Both the position numbers and the translations under genes were made by a program. The notes under the pieces were generated by a model that was given only the letters and a program-made list of their open reading frames with translations, ran no database searches and was not told where the DNA came from. Shown here piece by piece: positions 1 through 5,740 of a stretch of 5,740 nucleotides of DNA (positions are counted from its first letter, which is position 1; each line of letters opens with the position of its first letter). Source of the stretch: an uncultured Selenomonadales bacterium (GTDB lineage: Bacteria; Bacillota_C; Negativicutes; Selenomonadales; Selenomonadaceae); the NCBI GenBank assembly GCA_937916025.1, contig CALGGX010000476.1, positions 1 to 5,740 on the forward strand, in the 5' to 3' direction.

Positions 1-30
1 CTCTTTCCCTACACGACGCTCTTCCGATCT
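1..30 (+). other. Illumina TruSeq read-1 adapter remnant (non-genomic)
   Basis: These 30 bases match the 3' 30 bases of the 33-base TruSeq universal/read-1 adapter, lacking only its first ACA and ending in the diagnostic CTTCCGATCT. Genomic sequence begins at base 31, in the middle of a codon-perfect chemoreceptor reading frame. This is an untrimmed library adapter at a contig end and should be masked. The minus-strand frame of the chemoreceptor stays open through it, so an automatic caller would append a false tail, RSEERRVGKE, to that protein. Confidence 0.97.
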
Positions 31-1545
31 GCGACCATGCTCGCCCGCGCGCGCCGCTTCGATCGCCGCGTTCAACGCCAGCAAATTGGTTTGATCCGCG
101 ATCGATGCAATTGCCTCGACAATCGAGCCGATCTCTTTCGAGTTCTCGCCGAGCCGCTTGACCACTTCCGCCGCCGCCATCACCGATTGATCGATGCTCG
201 CCATCTTGTTGACCGCCTCGTTCATCAGCGTTTGACCGATCTTTGCCGCTTCCGCCGTCTTGTCCGTCGACTCCGAAACGTTGACCGTCTTTTGCGCCAT
301 CAATTGCACGTCATTGAAAACCAAATCGACATTTGCCTTTGCGCCGTCAACCGACTGCAATTGCATTACGATGTCGTTCGTAACTTCCGCGACCGTCTCC
401 GACACATGCACTGCCGCATCCGCCGATTGTTGAGCCGACGCCGTCAATTGCTCCGAAGAAGCCGCGACTTGCTCCGAAGTCGTTGCCATTTTCGTGATCA
501 AGCGACGCAAGCTGTGTGTCATGTCATTGAATGCCGCCGTCAAAGAACCGATCTCGTCGTTGAATTTTATCGGCAGATCGTCGATGCGGAGATTGCCGTT
601 CGTCAATTGCTTTGCGTGATGCTCAAGCTCCGAGAGCGGCGCAATGATCGACGACGCCGTTTTGCCGCACACGATGAATGAAAAAATCAAGCCGACTACC
701 GTGCAGATGATGAATAAATTCCGAAGTCTGATTGCCGGTTCAAAAACCGTGTCGCTTGAAACCGCAATGCCGATAACCCATTTCGTCGAAGGAACCGTCG
801 CGTAGGCGAAAATTTCATCGCCGCGCCGACTCTCCATCTCGAAATAGCCCGCGCCGTTTGTGATCATTTCATTGTAATGCTCACCGAGACCTTTCAATGC
901 CTTGATATCCGAATTGACTTGCGCATCTCCGTTGGTCGCGAGGATCATTCCGTTCTTGTCGAAAATAATGCTCGTGCCTTCGCCGTGATATTTCATCAAT
1001 TTCGCCTGCTTGTCGACGGAATCGAGATCGATGTCGTTGCAGATCGCGCCGATAAATTGACCGTTTGCTTTGATCGGAGCCGCCGACGATACAACCAATT
1101 TGTTGGTATAAGTATCGACGTAGGCTTCAGTCAAAATCAAGCCGTTGGCGGCTTTTGCCTGCTGATACCAAGGACGACTTTTCGGATCGCGAGTTCCCGT
1201 GCTGTCACCGGCGTGATAGCTCGCAAAGTAGCCGTCCTCAAGTCCCATCGTCATTTCGATGATTTCTTTATCATTGTTGGCAAGACTCAAAACATCGCGC
1301 GATTTGATCCGAGCCATATCGCCGTTGAACTCCGTCATAATGGTCGCCGCGTGATCGACCGAAGTCGCCTTGCTCTGCAACCACCCTTCGATAACGTTTT
1401 TCTGACTGTCGACAACGGCGGACAATTCGTTTTCGACACTCTTGCCGAGATTTTCTCGAGCGTTGACATAGCCGACGATTGACACGATTGCCAGCAACAC
1501 TCCGATTAATGCCGTCAGGATCAAAAATTTTTGCCGCAAAGTCAT
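31..1545 (-). CDS. Methyl-accepting chemotaxis protein, dCACHE sensor, 3' end missing
   Basis: Transmembrane chemoreceptor that would sense a small extracellular ligand and control CheA through CheW. The first 505 residues are present. They start MTLRQKFLIL, with a transmembrane helix at about 6-26 and a periplasmic/extracellular double-CACHE domain at about 35-270 carrying RPWYQQA (124-130), YVD (142-144) and NDID (170-173). A second helix lies at about 276-296 and HAMP at about 297-350, including PLSEL and DEIGSLTAAFNDM. Signalling helices follow (SSEQLTASAQQSA) up to IEAARAGEHGR. The frame stops there because the adapter begins; the conserved continuation of the tip (GFAVVA...) and the descending helix are missing. 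A GTG two codons upstream (1551) is better spaced from GGGGAG, so the start may be 1551. Only 33 bases separate it from the glycosyltransferase upstream on the same strand. Family assignment is secure; the ligand is unknown. Confidence 0.95.
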
Positions 1546-1575
1546 ACTCACTTTACATCAACTCCCCAAAAAATT

Positions 1576-1604
1576 TTTTTACAACAATTGATTGACAAAC
1601 TCAA
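1576..1604 (-). promoter_or_regulatory. Possible promoter for the chemoreceptor gene
   Basis: On the minus strand a TTGAGT (1599-1604) is followed after exactly 17 bases by TAAAAA (1576-1581), each matching four of six sigma-70/SigA consensus positions. Transcription would start near 1569, giving a leader of about 24 bases containing GGGGAG (1562-1567 area). The site lies inside the last codons of the preceding glycosyltransferase gene. It was found by eye, and read-through from that gene is an equally good explanation. Confidence 0.3.
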
Positions 1605-2001
1605 AATGCATATAACTGTTCCAATCACGATGAACTCTGAACTCAACCAAAATATTGGGAATGATCACATGCTTATAGATTTTTCTGATCTCCTCGACGG
1701 CAGGGAACGGTCGAACCAAAAGTTTCGGCAGTTCATCGAAAAGCAATTTGATTTGCCATTCTTCGGCAGTTTCGATCGATTTCAGCATGCAATTTATTGC
1801 CGCCTCTTCAAGCAAATTACTTTCGGTTTCGGTCAAAAGTTTCGTTTCGCGCCGAAGCATGCAGACTGCCGCCCGACAGGTCATGAAGATGTGCATTTGC
1901 CCGCGATAAAATTCTTCCGATGCGTTGTTTTCGAGTTCGGGCGATAAAATTTCGAGTACGGCGTTGAGTATCCGCGCGGAAATTTTTCGATTCTTAATTC
2001 C
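1579..2001 (-). pseudogene. C-terminal part of the glycosyltransferase, in the shifted frame
   Basis: Reading the minus strand from GGA at 2001 (the frame reached if the G run had eight rather than seven G) gives 140 residues without a stop, ending at TAA 1579. It begins GIKNRKISARILNAVLEILS and contains SPEL, EEFYRGQMHIFMTCRAA, a long acidic helical stretch, and DWNSYMHFEFVNQLL at the end. It has the codon use and composition of a real protein, while the unshifted frame over the same stretch does not. An internal ATG at 1896 could start a 105-residue ORF, but no ribosome binding site precedes it. I therefore read this as the displaced C-terminal segment of the gene above, not an independent gene. 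It is not a recognisable domain by itself. Confidence 0.75.
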
Positions 2002-2858
2002 CCCCCTGTGTATCTTTCTGAGGACATCAATTCATCGCGATATTTGATGATACCGTCGTCAAACACGTCATTCAGATCGAATTTGCGGAAATTCTCCTCG
2101 TTTCGAGGATTACTCGCATAAAATGCATCGCCGCGAGCAATTTTCCGTTCGTACTCTTCGCGAGATTTTACAACATAATGATTGAGCGCAATCAACTCTG
2201 TCGTATTCGTATTCGCATTCGTAATGATTTTTAAAGTATTCTCCCGCATCGACATTCGCACCTCATCGCATCTTGCATCGACGATCTTTTTCTGACCGAA
2301 ACAAATTGCATAGTGCGGATCGGGATAGAACTTCACTCTGCGCGGATTGACAATCGCTTTGAAAAACCGGTTCCAAGGATTGTTTTCCGCAGCTCGCCGC
2401 GTGAAGCGGTCAAGCACGCCTTGCTCGAGTTTTGCTTCATCGAGATTGTTTGAACCGAAAACCTGCCAATGAATCACGATCTCGCCGATATTTTCATCGC
2501 TGTCGAAAATCTCATCAACGAATTCAATCAATCGACGATCGTTTTTCGGATAAATGAATTCGTCGACGTCAAAGCAGATCATGTATCGGCAATCAAAGCG
2601 ATAACGTCCGAGCGCATCATTGTAAGCCGCGCACTGAGCACATCGCCCCGCGATCGAATGATAAGTGACGAGACCGTCTGCAACGTACGGCTTCAGAATT
2701 TCGGTCAAGTTGTCGGAACTGTCGTTGTTGTAAACGTAAAAGTGATCGATGCCGACAAGCAGATGATAATCGATCCATTCTTTAATGTAAACGGCTTCAT
2801 CTTTGATGATCAGTACCGCCGCGAGCTCATGCCGAAACAGCGATCGAGCTTCAATCAT
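1881..2858 (-). CDS. GT92-like (DUF23-type) glycosyltransferase, N-terminal portion before a frameshift
   Basis: Probable cytoplasmic glycosyltransferase with a GT-A fold, adding a sugar to a surface glycan; donor and acceptor are unknown. The start is ATG 2858, eight bases after the strong site AAAGGAGG (2867-2874). An in-frame extension to 3089 would overlap yfcE and its leader, so it is rejected. Visible family motifs are VLIIKDEAVYIKEWIDYH (15-32), FYVYNNDSSDN (40-50), AQCAAYNDAL (74-83), the acidic metal/nucleotide-sugar motif DVDEF (97-101), NPWNRFFKAIV (160-170) and LNHYVVKSREEY (225-236). Residues 1-284 read as normal protein. Directly after codon 284 comes a run of seven G, and the last 39 residues to the TGA at 1881 look like out-of-frame translation. 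The intact protein would be about 426 residues and end at 1579. The frameshift may be a phase-variable tract, a real mutation or an assembly error. Confidence 0.85.
   Translation of the reverse strand: MIEARSLFRHELAAVLIIKDEAVYIKEWIDYHLLVGIDHFYVYNNDSSDNLTEILKPYVADGLVTYHSIAGRCAQCAAYNDALGRYRFDCRYMICFDVDEFIYPKNDRRLIEFVDEIFDSDENIGEIVIHWQVFGSNNLDEAKLEQGVLDRFTRRAAENNPWNRFFKAIVNPRRVKFYPDPHYAICFGQKKIVDARCDEVRMSMRENTLKIITNANTNTTELIALNHYVVKSREEYERKIARGDAFYASNPRNEENFRKFDLNDVFDDGIIKYRDELMSSERYTGGELRIEKFPRGYSTPYSKFYRPNSKTTHRKNFIAGKCTSS
2000..2006 (-). repeat. Homopolymer of seven G at the frameshift point
   Basis: Seven consecutive C on the plus strand (GGGGGGG in the sense of the glycosyltransferase) sit immediately after codon 284 (ACA) of that gene. 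One additional G, or a single -1 slip of the ribosome, joins the N-terminal frame to the clean C-terminal frame. Removing one G instead gives an immediate TAA. Tracts like this are classic slipped-strand sites. Confidence 0.85.
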
Positions 2859-2997
2859 TTTTCTTGCCTCCTTTCGTTTGGTTTTAAATAATCGACAATT
2901 ATTTTTCGCGGCAACATCAAAAAATCCTTTCGATTGCATTGCATTTTCTCGCCGCCGAGTATAAAATCGATCGAAAATATTTTTTGGAGGGCTTTCA
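2859..2997. promoter_or_regulatory. Divergent intergenic region between the glycosyltransferase and yfcE
   Basis: This 139-base AT-rich spacer must hold promoters for both directions. Besides the two ribosome binding sites it contains a short direct repeat ATTGCATTGCATT (2933-2945 area) and two adjacent palindromes, TCGATCGA (2967-2974) and AAAATATTTT (2974-2983), lying between the likely yfcE -10 box and its ribosome binding site. A minus-strand promoter is only weakly visible: TTGCCG with a downstream TATTTA at roughly standard spacing, near 2885-2915. No riboswitch-like structure or small ORF was seen. Confidence 0.5.
2939..2967 (+). promoter_or_regulatory. Likely promoter of yfcE-hslO
   Basis: TTGCAT (2939-2944) is followed by 17 bases and then TAAAAT (2962-2967). 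The -10 box matches five of six consensus positions; the -35 box matches three. An overlapping alternative -10, TATAAA, starts at 2960. Transcription from here would give a leader of about 25 bases containing the ribosome binding site GGAGGG (2986-2991). Confidence 0.45.
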
Positions 2998-3591
2998 ATG
3001 AAGATTGGTGTAATCAGCGACACGCATGGACATGAACAGAAATTTGCTCGCGCAGTCGAAAAATTCTTCCATGATGCCGATTTGATCATGCATGCCGGTG
3101 ACGTTTTGTATCACGGTCCGAGAAACCCGATGCTCGAGGACTACAATCCGGCGAAACTCGCCGAGCGCATCAATGCATGCCGAGCGCAAGTCGTGATCGC
3201 GCGAGGCAATTGCGATTCCGATGTCGATCAGCTCGTGATCAATTCGCCGATTCAAGCTCCGTACGCGTATGTTTATGCCGGAGGACGCCGCATCGTCATG
3301 ACTCACGGCACGCATTTTACTTATTGCAATGATCCGTCGAAGCCGGAATGGGAGAAGATGATCGGCGAGATCGCAAAGCAGGCAAATACGCTCCGCGCGG
3401 ATATTTTCATCACGGGGCATATTCACAACAACATTCTCGAGCGGCAGGGCGGATCGATTTTGCTGAACCCGGGCTCGCCCGCGCTTCCCAATCGCGCCGA
3501 CAAAAAACCGACCGTTGCCGTGATTGACGATTCGGCGATTAAGATTTTCGATCTGAACTCGGGCGATGAGCTCATGAGTTTGGCGTTGTGA
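2998..3591 (+). CDS. yfcE: YfcE-family metallophosphoesterase (phosphodiesterase)
   Basis: Cytoplasmic, metal-dependent phosphodiesterase of the calcineurin-like superfamily; E. coli YfcE hydrolyses phosphodiester model substrates, but its physiological substrate is unsettled. The 197-residue protein shows the full metal-ligand series in order: SDTHG (D8, H10), HAGDVLYHGPRN (D35), ARGNCDSDVDQ (N71), MTHG (H103) and TGHIH (H141, H143), followed by NPGSPALP. HGPRN, GNCDSDVDQ and the overall length match the YfcE subgroup rather than the broader MJ0936/YsnB group. The ATG follows GGAGGG by six bases, which fixes the start. hslO begins five bases after its stop, so the two are probably cotranscribed. 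Catalytic residues appear intact, so it should be active. Confidence 0.93.
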   Translation: MKIGVISDTHGHEQKFARAVEKFFHDADLIMHAGDVLYHGPRNPMLEDYNPAKLAERINACRAQVVIARGNCDSDVDQLVINSPIQAPYAYVYAGGRRIVMTHGTHFTYCNDPSKPEWEKMIGEIAKQANTLRADIFITGHIHNNILERQGGSILLNPGSPALPNRADKKPTVAVIDDSAIKIFDLNSGDELMSLAL

Positions 3592-3596
3592 TTGCC

Positions 3597-4451
3597 ATGG
3601 ATCATTTATTGAAGGCGACGGCGGAAGGCGTTCGAATATTCGCGGCGGTGACGACGGAGCTCGTCGGAGAAGCCGCGCGGAGACATGATTGTTATCCGAC
3701 GGCGTCGGCGGCACTCGGCAGAACACTCACGGGCGCATTGCTTTTCGCGGCAAATCTCAAAAACGAAGAAGCGGTGACGATCAAAATCGCCGGTGACGGT
3801 CCGCTCGGACGCATCGTCGCGGATGCCGTTCCGGAAGGTTACGCGCGCGGTTTTGTCGACAATCCGCATGTCGATATTCCTCCGACAGCCTCGGGGAAAA
3901 TCGATGTGGCGGGCGGCGTCGGACGCAACGGCTTGGTGAGCGTCACGCGCTTTACCGGACTCGAGCATGACGTAAGCGGCAGTTGCGAGTTGATCAGCGG
4001 CGAGATTGCCGAGGACTTGACGAATTATCTTTTCGTATCGGAGCAGACGCCGTCGAGCGTCGGACTCGGAGTACTCGTCGACACCGATTTTTCAATCCGT
4101 GCGGCGGGAGGATTTTTGGTTCAGCCGTTGCCGGACTGTTCGGATGCGGTGCTCGATCGATTGGAGCAGAATTTGCGCGGGATGCGCTCGGTGACGGAGA
4201 TGATTGACGGCGGGCTCGCCGCGCGCGGCATGATCGAAACGATTTTTGACGGTTTGGAGATCAATTTTTTATCGGAGACGGCGTTGCAATTCAGATGTCA
4301 ATGCAGTCGAGAGCGCGTTGCGTCGACGTTGAGCAGTTTGACGGCGAAAGATCGGCAATCGTTGCTCGACGACGGCAAGGCGGAAGTCGTTTGTCAATTC
4401 TGCGGCGAGAAGTATCAATTCAGCCGCGCGGAACTCGAAGAGATTTTTTAA
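3597..4451 (+). CDS. hslO: Hsp33 redox-regulated chaperone (33 kDa chaperonin)
   Basis: Cytoplasmic holdase that binds zinc through four cysteines when reduced and becomes an active chaperone when oxidative stress forms disulfides between them. The 284-residue product is normal length. Family landmarks include MDHLLKATAEGVR at the start, RRHDCYPTASAALGRTLTGA, IKIAGDGPLGRIVADA, SGEIAEDLTNYLFVSEQTPSS, and AAGGFLVQPLP. The C-terminal redox switch is CQCS (C234, C236) and CQFC (C266, C269), all four cysteines present. ATG 3597 is chosen because its product aligns with the usual Hsp33 N-terminus. GTG 3588, which overlaps the yfcE stop, would add three residues. Neither has a clear ribosome binding site, suggesting translation coupled to yfcE five bases upstream. 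The last 61 bases, from just before the second zinc motif to the stop, are duplicated downstream. Confidence 0.96.
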   Translation: MDHLLKATAEGVRIFAAVTTELVGEAARRHDCYPTASAALGRTLTGALLFAANLKNEEAVTIKIAGDGPLGRIVADAVPEGYARGFVDNPHVDIPPTASGKIDVAGGVGRNGLVSVTRFTGLEHDVSGSCELISGEIAEDLTNYLFVSEQTPSSVGLGVLVDTDFSIRAAGGFLVQPLPDCSDAVLDRLEQNLRGMRSVTEMIDGGLAARGMIETIFDGLEINFLSETALQFRCQCSRERVASTLSSLTAKDRQSLLDDGKAEVVCQFCGEKYQFSRAELEEIF

Positions 4452-4531
4452 TAATAAAAGAAGGGCGTGATGCCCTTCTTTTTATCGCCGAGCGACCTGC
4501 TTCAATGTCAACGTTTTTTCATTTCTTTGAT
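4391..4531. repeat. Tandem duplication, unit 1 (hslO 3' end, terminator, spacer)
   Basis: Unit 1 begins TTGTCAATTCTGCGGCGAGA, inside the second zinc motif of hslO. It runs through the hslO stop and a terminator hairpin and ends with TCATTTCTTTGAT, the same bases that form the 3' end of the convergent coiled-coil gene. It is the partner of 4536-4679; a four-base linker GCCG separates them. The first 97 or so bases differ from unit 2 at about five positions. The middle is strongly diverged, with TATCGCCG and TTC-ATGTC-ACG still shared, and the last 16 or so bases match again. Confidence 0.88.
4456..4483 (+). terminator. Intrinsic terminator of yfcE-hslO
   Basis: A perfect 11-bp stem (4456-4466 with 4472-4482) has core AAGAAGGGC / GCCCTTCTT, a five-base loop GTGAT and a run of T. 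It begins five bases after the hslO stop. A-tracts on the left arm make it a possible terminator in the minus direction too. Confidence 0.92.
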
Positions 4532-4535
4532 GCCG

Positions 4536-4679
4536 TTGTCAATTCTGCGGCGAGAAGTGTCAATTCAGCCGCGCGGAACTCCAAGAGATTTTTTATAATA
4601 AAAAAAGGGCGCGATGCCCTTCTTTTTGTTTCCGAATTATCGCCGTTTCGATGTCGACGGCGGTTTTCATTTCTTTGAT
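4536..4679. repeat. Tandem duplication, unit 2 (hslO 3' remnant, terminator, end of coiled-coil gene)
   Basis: Second, diverged copy of 4391-4531. Read in the hslO frame it still spells CQFCGEKCQFSRAELQEIF, with Tyr to Cys and Glu to Gln changes. The stop codon is lost (TAA to TAT after deletion of one A), so this is a non-coding remnant of the hslO 3' end with no start. Its right end includes the true final codons and stop (4667-4669) of the minus-strand coiled-coil gene, so the duplicated segment spans the ends of both convergent genes. Confidence 0.88.
4600..4626 (-). terminator. Second terminator, best suited to the minus-strand murA/coiled-coil operon
   Basis: Duplicated hairpin with core AAGGGC / GCCCTT around loop GCGAT, extended by A-T pairs to 11 bp. 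One position differs from the first hairpin (G to A at 4604). In plus-strand RNA this is an A-C mismatch, but in minus-strand RNA it is a G-U pair. The minus-strand transcript therefore has an unbroken stem followed by seven U. It lies about 40 bases past the stop of the coiled-coil gene. Confidence 0.82.
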
Positions 4680-5164
4680 TTCTTTGCCTTTGGAGCCGCC
4701 GCTTCCGACTCGAGTTGCGTCCGATATTTGATCACATCGGCTGCCGCCGCGCGGAAATGTTCTTCCGTCTCTTTCAGCTTCGCCTCGAGCGTTTCGATCG
4801 TCCGCTCGCGCTCCTCGAGCGTATCGCGCAACTCTTCAATCTCTTGCAAATTCTGCTTCGTCTCCGTCCGATACCGCTCGACTTTTTCATTCGAGTCGTT
4901 GAAACGATTCGTCGCCTCTTCGAGTTTGTCGGCAAGATCGAGATTTGCCTTGTCAAGCTCCTCAACTTTCGCTTTGAGATCATCAACTTCCGTCGACGCC
5001 TGCAATTCTTCAATTTGCTTCTCGAGCTCTGCAATCCGCGCCGTCTGCTCTTCAAACTCCGAAGTCGGCTTGTAACCGTCGAGATTGAGAAGCATCGCCT
5101 TCAATTCAACATTCCGATCTCTGAGATATTCGCCGATGATGAGCTTGACTTCGTTTGCATCCAT
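4667..5164 (-). CDS. Hypothetical coiled-coil protein downstream of murA
   Basis: I do not recognise a named family. The 165-residue product starts MDANEVKLIIGEYLRDRNVE, a possible small folded head of about 30 residues. A long, highly charged helical region follows at about 36-155, rich in Glu, Lys, Leu and Arg with heptad-like spacing (for example IAELEKQIEELQ at 44-55, VEELDKANLDLADKLEEA at 67-84, LEERERTIETLEAKLKE at 116-132). It ends in an Ala/Lys-rich tail APKAKKSKK. There is no Cys or Trp, no signal peptide and no membrane segment, so it is probably cytoplasmic and oligomeric. The start is fixed by TAGGAGGAGAG (5171-5181 area), which overlaps the murA stop; the 14-base gap indicates one operon. 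Its last codons lie in the duplicated segment. Envelope-related function is only a guess from position. Confidence 0.85.
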   Translation of the reverse strand: MDANEVKLIIGEYLRDRNVELKAMLLNLDGYKPTSEFEEQTARIAELEKQIEELQASTEVDDLKAKVEELDKANLDLADKLEEATNRFNDSNEKVERYRTETKQNLQEIEELRDTLEERERTIETLEAKLKETEEHFRAAAADVIKYRTQLESEAAAPKAKKSKK

Positions 5165-5170
5165 TAAAAA

Positions 5171-5181
5171 CTCTCCTCCTA
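5171..5181 (-). promoter_or_regulatory. Ribosome binding site overlapping the murA stop codon
   Basis: On the minus strand TAGGAGGAGAG lies about seven bases before the ATG of the coiled-coil gene, and its first three bases are the TAG stop of murA. This is a strong Shine-Dalgarno sequence and suggests translational coupling of the two genes. Confidence 0.85.
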
Positions 5182-5740
5182 TTGATCGACGCGCCGAATG
5201 TCGGCACCGAGATTGATCAGCTTCTCGACAAGATTGTCGTAGCCGCGATCGATGTGGTGAATGTAGCCGACTTGCGTCTCGCCTTCGGCCACCAAACCGG
5301 CAAGCACGATTGCCGCTCCCGCGCGCAAATCCGTCGCCTTCACTTGGCAGCCCGTCAAATAATCGACGCCCTGCACCAACGAAGTTCGCCCGTCAATTTT
5401 GATCCGAGCTCCCATTCGCCGCAATTCGTCGACGTGCATAAATCTGTTTTCAAAAACTGTTTCCGTTACCAACGCCGAGCCTTCCGAAATCGTCAGCATC
5501 GCCATGAATTGCGCCTGCATGTCTGTCGGGAAGCCCGGATACGGCAATGTTTTTATGTCAACCGCTTTCGGACGATGATCACAAACCACGCGAATGCCGT
5601 CAACGTCTTCGTCGACCGTCACGCCCGCCTCTTTGAGCTTCGCGATCACCGGCTTGATATGCTCGTTAATGGCGTTTGCAATGTAGACGTCGCCGCGAGT
5701 CATTGCCGGCGCGATCATGTACGTGCCCGCCTCGATCCGA
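5179..5740 (-). CDS. murA: UDP-N-acetylglucosamine 1-carboxyvinyltransferase MurA, C-terminal part
   Basis: First committed enzyme of peptidoglycan synthesis: transfers enolpyruvate from phosphoenolpyruvate to UDP-GlcNAc in the cytoplasm. The window holds the C-terminal 186 residues; the gene runs off the right edge, reading [20 protein letters not shown] across it. Family motifs are all present: [13 protein letters not shown] with the catalytic Asp (E. coli D305), [29 protein letters not shown] (E. coli D369 and R371 positions) and HIDRGYD (E. coli R397). The UDP-GlcNAc and PEP contacts of this half are therefore intact. The Cys loop and the N-terminus lie outside, so fosfomycin-relevant residues cannot be judged. 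Firmicutes often carry two paralogues, and which one this is cannot be told here. It ends IRRVDQ and is followed by the coiled-coil gene. Confidence 0.96.
   Translation of the reverse strand, partial: RIEAGTYMIAPAMTRGDVYIANAINEHIKPVIAKLKEAGVTVDEDVDGIRVVCDHRPKAVDIKTLPYPGFPTDMQAQFMAMLTISEGSALVTETVFENRFMHVDELRRMGARIKIDGRTSLVQGVDYLTGCQVKATDLRAGAAIVLAGLVAEGETQVGYIHHIDRGYDNLVEKLINLGADIRRVDQ

Noticed and set aside
37..1482. Two long plus-strand open frames (37-681 and 877-1482)
   Set aside because: Both are antisense to the chemoreceptor gene; their translations are Arg/His-rich low-complexity sequences with no family motifs, while the minus strand gives a full MCP.
1579..1896. Independent 105-residue gene starting at ATG 1896
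   Set aside because: There is no ribosome binding site, and the same frame extends with good protein character back to the G tract, so it is better read as the C-terminal part of the glycosyltransferase.
2859..3089. N-terminal extension of the glycosyltransferase to an ATG at 3089
   Set aside because: It would cross the divergent promoter region and overlap the yfcE start. The ATG at 2858 has a strong, correctly spaced ribosome binding site, and the family homology starts just after it.
2995..3968. Minus-strand open frames opposite yfcE and hslO
   Set aside because: Shadow frames of two genes with complete family motifs; compositions are Arg-rich and no ribosome binding sites precede them.
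4295..4678. Plus-strand open frame across the duplicated terminators
   Set aside because: It overlaps hslO out of frame, then runs through two hairpins and both repeat units. Its internal repetition is explained by the DNA duplication.
4391..4679. CRISPR or mobile-element explanation of the repeat pair
   Set aside because: There are only two units, no spacers, no inverted ends and no transposase, and the unit content is simply the ends of the two flanking genes.
4614..5167. Plus-strand Ser- and Phe/Arg-rich frames opposite the coiled-coil gene
   Set aside because: They mirror the Glu/Lys/Leu-rich minus-strand gene, which has a strong ribosome binding site and an operon position.

Overview
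This window is an ordinary chromosomal stretch from a low-to-mid GC Firmicute. A Negativicutes/Selenomonadales-like bacterium fits best. The reasons are a Clostridia/Negativicutes-style methyl-accepting chemotaxis protein (MCP), a GT92-type glycosyltransferase, a Bacillus-like Hsp33 with CxC and CxxC zinc motifs, strong AGGAGG-type ribosome binding sites, and heavy use of TTG Leu and TCG Ser codons. The taxonomic call is inference from reading alone. No phage, IS, CRISPR, tRNA or rRNA is visible.

Layout, left to right. Bases 1-30 are not genomic: they are the end of the Illumina TruSeq read-1 adapter, fused directly to the chemoreceptor gene. On the minus strand, 31-1545 encodes the first 505 residues of an MCP (TM, dCACHE sensor, TM, HAMP, start of the signalling helices), cut at the conserved signalling tip. 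Upstream of it on the same strand, 1579-2858 is a GT92-like glycosyltransferase whose frame is broken at a run of seven G (2000-2006, minus-strand sense). The conserved N-terminal part ends in a short out-of-frame tail, while the C-terminal part continues cleanly in the frame that one extra G would restore.

A 139-bp divergent intergenic region separates this from the plus-strand pair yfcE (metallophosphoesterase) and hslO (Hsp33 redox chaperone), five bases apart and probably cotranscribed. After hslO comes an approximately 145-bp diverged tandem duplication. It carries the 3' end of hslO (from the second zinc motif), an intrinsic terminator, and the last codons of the convergent gene. The result is two bidirectional-looking terminators between convergent operons. 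The minus-strand pair arriving from the right is murA (5' end outside the window), followed by a 165-residue coiled-coil protein of unknown function whose ribosome binding site overlaps the murA stop codon.

Functionally the window mixes chemotaxis, surface glycan assembly, metallophosphoesterase activity, oxidative protein protection and peptidoglycan precursor synthesis. I see no new multi-gene system. The points most worth following are the homopolymer frameshift in the glycosyltransferase, the duplicated gene-end/terminator module, the uncharacterised coiled-coil partner of murA, and the adapter contamination.
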